Shown here one piece after another: positions 1 to 5,058 of a DNA stretch of 5,312 bases. Made by a program: the position numbers and the translations under genes. Positions within the stretch are counted from its first letter, which is position 1. Each line of letters opens with the position of its first letter. Source of the DNA: an uncultured Lachnospiraceae bacterium (GTDB taxonomy: Bacteria; Bacillota; Clostridia; Lachnospirales; Lachnospiraceae). The notes beneath the pieces were generated by a model, which was not told the DNA's origin, searched no databases, and saw only the letters and a program-made list of their open reading frames with translations. The DNA lies in contig CAJTVK010000200.1 in the NCBI GenBank assembly GCA_910579645.1, forward strand, positions 1 to 5,312, in the 5' to 3' direction.

Positions 1-56
1 TTCGCCAGGAACAGGAACGTATCCATCTTTGTTACAGCCTTAACCAGAATAGGATG

Positions 57-76
57 AAGCAGATAAAAGTCTGCTT
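57..76. repeat. Perfect 7-bp inverted repeat
   Basis: AAGCAGA (57-63) and TCTGCTT (70-76) form a perfect stem with a 6-nt loop. In leftward RNA it is the second hairpin after the one at 115-143, with the U8 tract (100-93) between them. This arrangement resembles an attenuator-type leader, though no coding start can be fixed in the window. Confidence 0.45.
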
Positions 77-114
77 GTGTCAAGTAAGGAATAAAAAAAA
101 TTTCATTTTGTAGC

Positions 115-143
115 GAGCCACAGACAATGCCTGCCTATGGCTC
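115..143 (-). promoter_or_regulatory. 12-bp leader hairpin in leftward RNA
   Basis: Positions 115-126 and 132-143 pair with a 5-nt loop. On the plus strand two pairs are C-A mismatches, but in minus-strand RNA both become G-U, giving an unbroken 12-bp stem. The structure therefore favours a role in leftward RNA. It starts only a few bases after the -10 box at 146-151, so it would sit at the 5' end of that transcript. The nearest U run (complement of 93-100) is 14 nt away, too far for a simple intrinsic terminator. Confidence 0.5.
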
Positions 144-145
144 AT

Positions 146-154
146 ATTATACCA
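146..154 (-). promoter_or_regulatory. Extended -10 promoter pointing left
   Basis: The minus strand reads TGGTATAAT, a perfect extended -10 box, 30 bp after the recombinase A stop. No good -35 exists at 16-18 bp (best TTCCAC), which is common for extended -10 promoters. It would drive a gene beyond the left edge of the window. Confidence 0.5.
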
Positions 155-181
155 TTAATTACTATAAAGTGGAACAGATAT

Positions 182-1825
182 TCATGCGGTAATTTCCGCC
201 TCAAACGGATTGCCCACTTTCCACACAATCTCTATGGCATCTGCTCCATAAACAATAACCTTATCAATCAATGCTTTTAATCTTTCCTTATCAAAGGACT
301 CCAGAACGGAAAGTTCTGCCAGTTCTTCGTCCGATATTTCCTCCGGCTTTGATACTGTCTGTATACTGTTCAGTTCTGCTTGTGCTTCGCTCTTGATCTG
401 TTCCAGTTCTTCCATTCTTATTTTGCCTTTTTCAATCCGGGCAACATAATCCTCTCTGGTGATTGTTCCGGCTTTATACTGTTCATACAGACGAACCTTT
501 GTGTCCTTCCATCGTGCCATTTCCCTTGTGCTGTCATCAACCGTTGTCTCTAAAACTTTTTTCCGGTCATTCTTTTGAGCATTTTTGCGGATATTCTTTG
601 CTTCTATCAGCATAGCCGCCATTCCCCTTACCTGACACAAAACAGCATCTTCAAGCTCTTTTATCCTGATGTTTACCCTCTGGCAGTCATTCTCTAACTG
701 CTGTGTGCCAGTTCTGCAATAATATTTATCGTTTGTCCTGTTCCTGTGTTTCAGGGTTTTTCCACAGTACCCACAGATAAAGAAAAGATTTTTCTTCCCT
801 ACCGCTCTCCCGCTCATATCAAGACCAACGATATTCGCATTTGCCTTGTCAAAAAGTTCTTTGGATACAAGGGCTTCATGCTGGTTTTCCACGACAATCC
901 ATGTTTCCCTCGGCTGCTCTATCCGCTTCTTGTTGGTATCCATTCCGCATTTTGCCCTGTTCCAGAACATTGTGCCAAGATACGTTTCATTTGTAATAAT
1001 GTCTTTTACCGCAGTGTTATCCCACTTCTTTATCTTTACATGCGGCTGTTTATCAGGAAAGTTGTCTCCCCTTAGCTTGTGGTACAGATACCTTGTTGGT
1101 ATCCCTGCCTCATTGAGCTGCCTTGCGATTTCAGAATGGTTTATTCCGTCAGCAGCCATTTGAAAAATTTTTCGGACTACCCAGGCTGCATTTTCATCAA
1201 TCAGCAGTTCATGCTTATTTTCCGGGTTCTTCCTGTACCCATATGGTGCATACTGTCCGATAAACTCCCCGTTCCTTGCCCTTATATTCCTTGCCGAGCG
1301 GATTTTCTTTGACAGGTCTGCACTGTACATTCCATATACAAGGTTCTTCAATGCAACGCTCATACCGCCTGTTGTCCCGAATTTGTCGCTGCTGTCGTAA
1401 TTGTCATTCACAGACACAAAGCGTATCTGCAAGATAGGAAAGATGTATTCCAGATACCGCCCTACTTCAAGGTGATCCCTGCCAAAACGGGAGAAATCCT
1501 TGACAATGACCATATTGATACTTCCGCTTTTTGCAGCTTCAATTAATGCCTGCACACCCGGTCTGTTGAAGTTTGTGCCGGAATAGGAAATGTCAGCGTA
1601 CTCCTTACACACAACCATATCGTCATTCTCTGCCACGAACTTCCGCAGAAGCTCCATCTGTGTCTCTATCGTTGCCCGCTCCCTGTTGGCTTCTGTTTCT
1701 TCGGAAAGCCTTGCATACAGGGCAGCTTTATAGCAGGCGGTTTTTGCCGGAGCCGGAACTGCTGCAGCCTGCCCGCCTAAATCATTGACATTGACAAAAT
1801 CAATCTTCTTTGACTTCCCAGCCAT
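182..1825 (-). CDS. Large serine recombinase A (site-specific integrase, TnpX/TndX type)
   Basis: A 547-residue large serine recombinase, expected to cut and rejoin DNA at attachment sites through a covalent serine link, for excision and integration of the mobile element. The catalytic domain spans about residues 33-175: YARLS places the nucleophile at Ser41, and the active-site arginine motif DFSRFGRD is at 110-117. The recombinase DNA-binding domain (about 180-330) opens with NGEFIGQYAPYGY, a zinc ribbon uses Cys351, Cys354, Cys370 and Cys381, and a coiled coil lies at about 425-490. The length is normal for the family. I chose the ATG at 1825 (MAGKSKK) because AAGGAGG lies 9 nt upstream; a longer start would overlap recombinase B by 59 bases. 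The 30-residue Ala/Pro-containing N-terminal extension before the catalytic fold is unusual. The gene is second in a two-gene operon, one base after recombinase B. Its function class is well supported; its target site is unknown. Confidence 0.95.
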   Translation of the reverse strand: MAGKSKKIDFVNVNDLGGQAAAVPAPAKTACYKAALYARLSEETEANRERATIETQMELLRKFVAENDDMVVCKEYADISYSGTNFNRPGVQALIEAAKSGSINMVIVKDFSRFGRDHLEVGRYLEYIFPILQIRFVSVNDNYDSSDKFGTTGGMSVALKNLVYGMYSADLSKKIRSARNIRARNGEFIGQYAPYGYRKNPENKHELLIDENAAWVVRKIFQMAADGINHSEIARQLNEAGIPTRYLYHKLRGDNFPDKQPHVKIKKWDNTAVKDIITNETYLGTMFWNRAKCGMDTNKKRIEQPRETWIVVENQHEALVSKELFDKANANIVGLDMSGRAVGKKNLFFICGYCGKTLKHRNRTNDKYYCRTGTQQLENDCQRVNIRIKELEDAVLCQVRGMAAMLIEAKNIRKNAQKNDRKKVLETTVDDSTREMARWKDTKVRLYEQYKAGTITREDYVARIEKGKIRMEELEQIKSEAQAELNSIQTVSKPEEISDEELAELSVLESFDKERLKALIDKVIVYGADAIEIVWKVGNPFEAEITA

Positions 1826-1826
1826 G

Positions 1827-3518
1827 CTACACCGCCTCCTTCCATTCAAACCGTACCCTGCCCTGTTCGTCACAGACAGCCTCACAGCCTGCTTTTTGCA
1901 GGTTGTCGATAATTTCCTTATAACAGTCCCCGAAGCTGAAAATAACCTCTATACTGCCCTTGTCGATGACCTTCACCCTGTCAATCAGTTCCACCGCCAC
2001 ATTCCTTGTCAGTCTGTCGATGTCCTGATGCTCTGCGAAATAATCAAGCCATTTGTATTTATCCGTATTTGAAGCAAGTATATCTTTGATCTCCTGCTTC
2101 ATCTTCCGCACCGCATCCTCTGCCTGGTTCCGTTTCTGCGTGTATGCCTCATGCAGCTCCATGTAGTCCTCTTTTGACACGATGCCGTCCTTCATATCCT
2201 CATAGAGCATATTTCTAAGTTCCATGCACCGCCCAATCTCTGTTTCTTTCTGCTCAATGCGTTTTTCCAGTTCCTTAATGTCCAGTTCCTGAAAAGGGAT
2301 TGTTGAAACCTTTTCCATGACCTTCTTCAAGTCGAGAATGTTGCTGATCTGAACCCTTAAAAGCTGCAAAACCGTTTCTTCCAGTCTGTCCACTGCGATA
2401 CGGTGGCTGCTGCACTCTTTCGTTTCCTTGTTGCGGGAACACACATAATACTGGTATTTCTTCCCTCCGGCATAGGCGTTCTTCCTTACCATCGCCGCAC
2501 CGCAGTCGGCACAGACAATCAGCCCTGCAAGCGGATATACTTCTGTCTGCTTTGGCGAAATCCTTGTATCCATGCCGAGAAGCCGCTGCACAATGGAAAA
2601 ATCCCTGTCTGAAATAATGGCTTCATGGTTCTTCTCTATCCTTACCCAGTCCTTTTCCGGCTTTAAAACGGTCTTTTTGACCTTATGATTCGGTGTTGTC
2701 TGCCTGCCCTGTACCAGATTGCCGATGTAAAGTTCATTCTCCAATATCCGTCTGACCGTTACGGAACTCCACACTGCCTTGTCGCTGGTCTTGAAACTGG
2801 TCTGGTAGTTGCTGCCCGTTGCGTTCTTATATTCCATAGGAGAAAGAACGCCCATGTCATTCAGCCTGTTTGCAATGGCGTCCTGACTGAGTCCATGCAG
2901 CTTCATTCTGAAAATATCCTTTACAATGCCTGCCGCAATCGGATCAATAATCAGGCTGTTCCTGTCATTTTCGCTTTTCTGATACCCATAAGGGGCAAAG
3001 GAACCGATAAATTCCCCGTTTTTCCGCTTTACTTCCAGATGGCTCCGTATCTTTACGGAAATATCACGGCAGTACGCATCATTGATTAAATTCTTGAAAG
3101 GGATAATGATTTCATCCGCCTGCTCTTTCCCGTTCAGACTGTCGTAGTTGTCATTGATGGCAATAAAGCGAACCCCCAGTGCGGGAAACAGCCGCTCAAT
3201 GTATCTGCCGGAATCAATGTATTCACGCCCGAAGCGGGAAAGGTCTTTCACAATGACACAATCCACAATGCCCTTTTTGATGTCCTCAAGCATCAGTTTA
3301 AATACAGGACGCTCAAAATTAGAGCCTGAATAACCGTCGTCAACACGTTCCGACACTACTTCAATATCTTCCTTGTCCTTCAGGAAATCACGGATAAGAT
3401 TTTTCTGGTTTGAAATGCTGTTGCTCTCTGCTTTCGCAGCGCTGGAAAAATCGCCATCTTCCTTAGATAACCTAACGTAGATGGCTGCATGGTAGATTTT
3501 CTTAATCTTGTTACTCAT
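1827..3518 (-). CDS. Large serine recombinase B (site-specific integrase, TnpX/TndX type)
   Basis: A complete 563-residue large serine recombinase and the first gene of the recombinase operon. YVRLS places the catalytic nucleophile at Ser18, and the active-site arginine motif DLSRFGRE is at 92-99. Residues 150-180 (CRDISVKIRS, NGEFIGSFAPYGY) mark the end of the catalytic domain and the start of the recombinase domain (about 165-310). A zinc ribbon is formed by Cys336, Cys339, Cys360 and Cys369. A charged coiled coil runs from about 412 to 482 and a C-terminal lobe from about 485 to 563. Start: the ATG at 3518 has AAAAGGAG 7 nt upstream. It is clearly related to recombinase A in its motifs (both have NDNYDS and NGEFIG..APYGY) but is not a recent duplicate, because most other positions differ. 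All key catalytic and zinc residues are present, so it is probably active. The stop codon TAG is one base from the start of recombinase A. Confidence 0.96.
   Translation of the reverse strand: MSNKIKKIYHAAIYVRLSKEDGDFSSAAKAESNSISNQKNLIRDFLKDKEDIEVVSERVDDGYSGSNFERPVFKLMLEDIKKGIVDCVIVKDLSRFGREYIDSGRYIERLFPALGVRFIAINDNYDSLNGKEQADEIIIPFKNLINDAYCRDISVKIRSHLEVKRKNGEFIGSFAPYGYQKSENDRNSLIIDPIAAGIVKDIFRMKLHGLSQDAIANRLNDMGVLSPMEYKNATGSNYQTSFKTSDKAVWSSVTVRRILENELYIGNLVQGRQTTPNHKVKKTVLKPEKDWVRIEKNHEAIISDRDFSIVQRLLGMDTRISPKQTEVYPLAGLIVCADCGAAMVRKNAYAGGKKYQYYVCSRNKETKECSSHRIAVDRLEETVLQLLRVQISNILDLKKVMEKVSTIPFQELDIKELEKRIEQKETEIGRCMELRNMLYEDMKDGIVSKEDYMELHEAYTQKRNQAEDAVRKMKQEIKDILASNTDKYKWLDYFAEHQDIDRLTRNVAVELIDRVKVIDKGSIEVIFSFGDCYKEIIDNLQKAGCEAVCDEQGRVRFEWKEAV
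1835..1841 (-). promoter_or_regulatory. Ribosome binding site of recombinase A inside recombinase B
   Basis: The minus strand reads AAGGAGG here, 9 nt before the ATG at 1825 and still inside the last codons of recombinase B. This site fixes the start of recombinase A at MAGKSKK rather than the longer open frame. It also implies that ribosomes ending recombinase B can directly serve recombinase A. Confidence 0.85.
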
Positions 3519-3525
3519 GTTACCA

Positions 3526-3533
3526 CTCCTTTT
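3526..3533 (-). promoter_or_regulatory. Ribosome binding site of recombinase B
   Basis: The minus strand reads AAAAGGAG, ending 7 nt before the ATG at 3518. This is a strong Shine-Dalgarno site that supports the chosen start. Confidence 0.8.
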
Positions 3534-3569
3534 GATTTTCTAAGTCAGAAAACCCGAAGGGAGTGCCTG

Positions 3570-3604
3570 TTTAGTCCCAAGTTAGAAATAATGAAATTTA
3601 GTCC
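3570..3604. repeat. Two direct TTTAGTCC repeats in the recombinase leader
   Basis: TTTAGTCC occurs at 3570-3577 and again at 3597-3604, 27 bp apart start to start, just downstream of the predicted -10 and around the likely transcription start. GTTAG at 3581-3585 and CTAAC at 3604-3608 add a small inverted repeat. The placement suits an operator for autoregulation, but no binding protein can be named from sequence. Confidence 0.4.
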
Positions 3605-3611
3605 TAACGCT

Positions 3612-3640
3612 ATTGTAGCACACCCTCCGGATTATTTCCA
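3612..3640 (-). promoter_or_regulatory. Predicted promoter of the recombinase operon
   Basis: Read on the minus strand, a -35-like TGGAAA (3640-3635, 4 of 6 to consensus) is followed after 17 bp by TACAAT (3617-3612, 5 of 6), preceded by TGC, an extended -10. Transcription should start near 3605, giving an untranslated leader of about 85 nt before recombinase B. The promoter begins 20 bp after the end of the DUF6870-like gene, so the recombinases can be expressed independently of upstream genes. Confidence 0.6.
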
Positions 3641-3659
3641 CCAGATTCTGAAAAAATTT

Positions 3660-3904
3660 TTATACGGACAAAAGCATATTTTCAAATGCCTCATTAAAAG
3701 ATATGCTGCCTGTAAACCGTACCTTGACTTTCATGCCGCCGACACGCACCAGATAGGGATTGCCGACCTTTTAAGATACTGCTGTTTCCTTTCTTCCAGC
3801 GGCAGTTTCCGGTCTATCTGAATCCCGCTTATGTCCGTCAGTTCTTCAAGCTCCACATCCGAAAAGTCCATATCAAGCATTTTCCTGTATTCTTCTGCCG
3901 TCAT
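3660..3904 (-). pseudogene. DUF6870-like small protein, frameshifted
   Basis: The gene starts at the ATG at 3904 (MTAEEYRKML), with GGGAGGT 6 nt upstream. The first frame runs 57 codons and ends at a TGA (3733-3731) after the tail SAIPIWCVSAA. The -1 frame continues in good protein sequence: VGNPYLVRVGG, then MKVKVRFTG, then SFNEAFENMLLSV, stop at 3660. Joining the frames at the A run (T4 on the plus strand, 3769-3772) gives about 81 residues with YLKKVGNPYLVRVGG across the junction. That is the layout I recall for small clostridial mobile-element proteins called DUF6870: acidic N-terminus, LPLEERKQQYL, NPY motif, then a basic beta strand and a short helix. One lost A in a run of five explains the break. 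The function is unknown. The ATGA overlap at 3734-3731 could let ribosomes restart on the 24-codon second part. A sequencing error is equally possible. Confidence 0.75.
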
Positions 3905-3926
3905 TGCATTACCTCCCAATAAAAAT

Positions 3927-3949
3927 ACTGCCTGATGTTTCCGGGCAGC
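3927..3949 (-). terminator. Terminator-like hairpin before the DUF6870-like gene
   Basis: The inverted repeat ACTGCC (3927-3932) / GGCAGC (3944-3949) forms a 6-bp stem in the minus-strand RNA, including one G-U pair, with an 11-nt loop. It is followed by the U-rich tract TATTTTTATT. It lies 48 bp after the stop of the 132-residue gene and directly before the next ribosome binding site, so it may be a leaky terminator or attenuator between the two genes. The stem is short, hence modest confidence. Confidence 0.45.
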
Positions 3950-3956
3950 TATGTAT

Positions 3957-3975
3957 GCCGGACCGCAGATCCGGC
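3957..3975. repeat. GC-rich 6-bp inverted repeat
   Basis: GCCGGA (3957-3962) and TCCGGC (3970-3975) form a perfect 6-bp stem with a 7-nt loop, just after the stop codon of the 132-residue gene. No T run follows on either strand, so alone it is not a classic terminator. It sits 7 bp from the second hairpin at 3927-3949 and could protect the 3' end of the upstream message. Confidence 0.45.
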
Positions 3976-3997
3976 TATGAAAGGTTTTATGAAAATC

Positions 3998-4396
3998 CTA
4001 TTCCCTGCTTGCTTCAAGCCTCTTTTGGAAATTCCTGTATATCTCTTTGTCTACCCACGCCACATACTCCTTAATGTCAATCAGTCCTTTCAGGTCATAG
4101 ATCTGTGAACGCATGAACTGTTCTATCCGTTCCGCAGCGTTTTCCCCCTGCCCTGTCAGCTTTGCAGACAGCTTTTCCCTGATTTCCTCCTGTACAGCCT
4201 GCGGCATTGCGGGTATGTAGTAAGGCGGAATGTACGGCACATTCCTCTGCGTTACTGCATCCTCATACTGGTAGCTCTTTTCAAATTCAAGTAAAAATTT
4301 CCGTATCTGGACTCTGGCTTTTCCCCTGTTTTCCTCACTGACAAGCTCTGTCAGCCCGTCAAAGAACTGAACCAGTTCCGATTTTGTAAAGCCCAT
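3998..4396 (-). CDS. Hypothetical 132-residue protein of the mobile element
   Basis: I do not recognise this family. The start at the ATG at 4396 is supported by AAAGGAG 9 nt upstream. The protein is soluble, charged and mostly helical in appearance: a first helical block at about 4-45 (FTKSELVQFFDGL), a proline/tyrosine-rich linker NVPYIPPYYIPAMP at 52-65, and a second helical block at about 66-131 (QEEIREKLSAKL, IEQFMRSQIYDLKG, IDIKEYVAWVDKEIY). There is no signal peptide, membrane segment or cysteine pair. It has its own predicted promoter at 4456-4483 and is followed by hairpins, then the DUF6870-like gene. It is a real gene by ribosome binding site, length and composition. A DNA- or protein-binding accessory role is possible, but nothing in the sequence shows it. 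Confidence 0.85.
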   Translation of the reverse strand: MGFTKSELVQFFDGLTELVSEENRGKARVQIRKFLLEFEKSYQYEDAVTQRNVPYIPPYYIPAMPQAVQEEIREKLSAKLTGQGENAAERIEQFMRSQIYDLKGLIDIKEYVAWVDKEIYRNFQKRLEASRE

Positions 4397-4455
4397 CTCT
4401 ACATGCTCCTTTCGTCCCGTAATCCCTCATCCAGCAATTTGTCTGAATGACATAC

Positions 4456-4483
4456 ACTATCCCACATCGGACAAATATGTAAA
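4456..4483 (-). promoter_or_regulatory. Predicted promoter of the 132-residue gene
   Basis: On the minus strand TTTACA (4483-4478, 5 of 6 to the -35 consensus) is followed after 16 bp by GATAGT (4461-4456, 4 of 6), preceded by TGG, an extended -10. It begins 2 bp beyond the hairpin that ends the upstream operon, as expected at a boundary between two transcription units. The leader before the ATG at 4396 would be about 55 nt. Confidence 0.55.
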
Positions 4484-4484
4484 C

Positions 4485-4504
4485 AGCCGGACATCTGCCC
4501 GGCT
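4485..4504 (-). terminator. Hairpin closing the toxin operon
   Basis: AGCCGGAC (4485-4492) and GCCCGGCT (4497-4504) form an 8-bp stem, with one G-U pair in the leftward RNA, and a 4-nt loop. It lies 28 bp after the stop of the 46-residue membrane protein. The tract after it (GTTTACATATTTG) is only moderately U-rich, so termination may be incomplete. That same tract forms the -35 of the next promoter. Confidence 0.6.
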
Positions 4505-4532
4505 TTGTAATGATTTACCTTGTTTTTTTAAT

Positions 4533-4673
4533 TTACCATCTTCTGTCATCGTTGTCATTCCAGCGCAGACGCCCATATGTCTTTCTCTTTGTGGAGACAA
4601 CCATTCCTGAAACGGCAAGTACCGATAAAACCAAAAACAAGCCTGCTGCTGCAAAATGTCTTACCCTGAACAT
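4533..4673 (-). CDS. Small single-pass membrane protein, 46 residues
   Basis: A short open frame from ATG 4673 to TAA 4533, too small for most gene finders. It starts MFRVRH, has one hydrophobic segment at about residues 7-26 (FAAAGLFLVLSVLAVSGMVV), and ends in a hydrophilic tail rich in Arg and Asp (TKRKTYGRLRWNDNDDRRW). There is no lipobox cysteine, so a transmembrane peptide fits better than a lipoprotein. The ribosome binding site AAGGTGG lies 5 nt upstream and overlaps the region just after the mazF-like stop, 16 bp away, so it belongs to the toxin operon. Its function is unknown. The helix length, good ribosome site and tight spacing support a real gene. Competing frames across the same bases lack such features. 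Confidence 0.7.
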   Translation of the reverse strand: MFRVRHFAAAGLFLVLSVLAVSGMVVSTKRKTYGRLRWNDNDDRRW

Positions 4674-4689
4674 ATTTACCACCTTTTCC

Positions 4690-5058
4690 TTATTTGTTAT
4701 ATCTGTCAAACACGCCTACCTGCACCTGTACGCCCTCCGTAATCCTGCCGAGCGTTTCTTCATCAACCTTTCCCATGTGTTCTATGATACGGTCAAAATT
4801 CAGCGCTGTTACCTGTTCGCACAGTGCGATACTGTGCTGATCCAGCCCCTCCGTCTTATACGATGATATGAATACATGCGTGGGCAGGTTCCGTTTCTTA
4901 TAAATCTTGGCAGACAGCGGAACTACTGTTAGGACAGTGCTGTGCCTGTTTGCCATATTGTTACTGACTACCACCACAGGGCGCATACCGCCCTGCGTAC
5001 TTCCCTGATACTGTACGCCCAAATCGGCATACAGAATGTCGCCTCTCCTTATCTTCAT
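4690..5058 (-). CDS. mazF: MazF/PemK-family endoribonuclease toxin
   Basis: A 122-residue toxin of the MazF/PemK fold, an mRNA-cleaving endoribonuclease of type II toxin-antitoxin systems acting in the cytoplasm. Diagnostic stretches in order: RRGDILYADL (4-13), GSTQGGMRPVVVVSNN (19-34), VVPLSAK (45-51), LPTHV (58-62) and SIALCEQVTALNFDRI (76-91). Aligned by eye with Bacillus subtilis MazF, catalytic Arg25 corresponds to Arg26, while catalytic Thr48 corresponds to Ser49, which keeps the hydroxyl. The length is typical. I chose the ATG at 5058 because it overlaps the upstream stop (TGATG) and the family starts close to RRGD. A GTG at 5067 is an alternative, nearer the GGGGG stretch, and would add three residues. 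No classical MazE-type antitoxin gene lies next to it in the window; the upstream neighbour is a resolvase-like protein. Confidence 0.92.
   Translation of the reverse strand: MKIRRGDILYADLGVQYQGSTQGGMRPVVVVSNNMANRHSTVLTVVPLSAKIYKKRNLPTHVFISSYKTEGLDQHSIALCEQVTALNFDRIIEHMGKVDEETLGRITEGVQVQVGVFDRYNK

Larger units (their letters stand above)
1..181. other. Non-coding left flank of the recombinase operon
   Basis: This AT-rich stretch beyond recombinase A holds no complete gene. It contains a leftward promoter, two hairpins and an A8 run. In elements with TnpX-type recombinases the element end usually lies close to the recombinase gene, so an attachment site may be here, but no second copy is available in the window to define it. 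Confidence 0.5.

Noticed and set aside
1..26. Leftward ATG at 26 as start of a new gene (MDTFLFLA)
   Set aside because: Only eight codons are visible and the ribosome site (TAAGG, 11 nt away) is weak, so it cannot be called.
746..1312. Three overlapping plus-strand open frames of 77-109 codons
   Set aside because: They lie wholly inside recombinase A on the opposite strand, have no ribosome sites and show composition typical of antisense shadows.
1826..1885. Longer start for recombinase A (adds 20 residues, overlaps recombinase B)
   Set aside because: The AAGGAGG site points to the ATG at 1825, and the extra residues have no recombinase character.
1785..3333. Several plus-strand open frames of 61-134 codons opposite recombinase B
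   Set aside because: The minus-strand recombinase is unambiguous across this span, and these frames show no family motif or ribosome site.
3551..3566. Possible attenuator hairpin (CCC TTC GGG then TTTT) in the recombinase leader
   Set aside because: The stem is only three base pairs with a three-base loop, too weak to call.
4457..4654. Minus-strand 65-codon frame overlapping the 46-residue peptide
   Set aside because: It is another frame of the same bases without a ribosome site. The 46-residue frame has a strong site, a clean transmembrane segment and operon spacing.
4510..4866. Plus-strand open frame of 118 codons
   Set aside because: It runs antisense across the mazF-like gene and the membrane peptide, with no supporting start signal.
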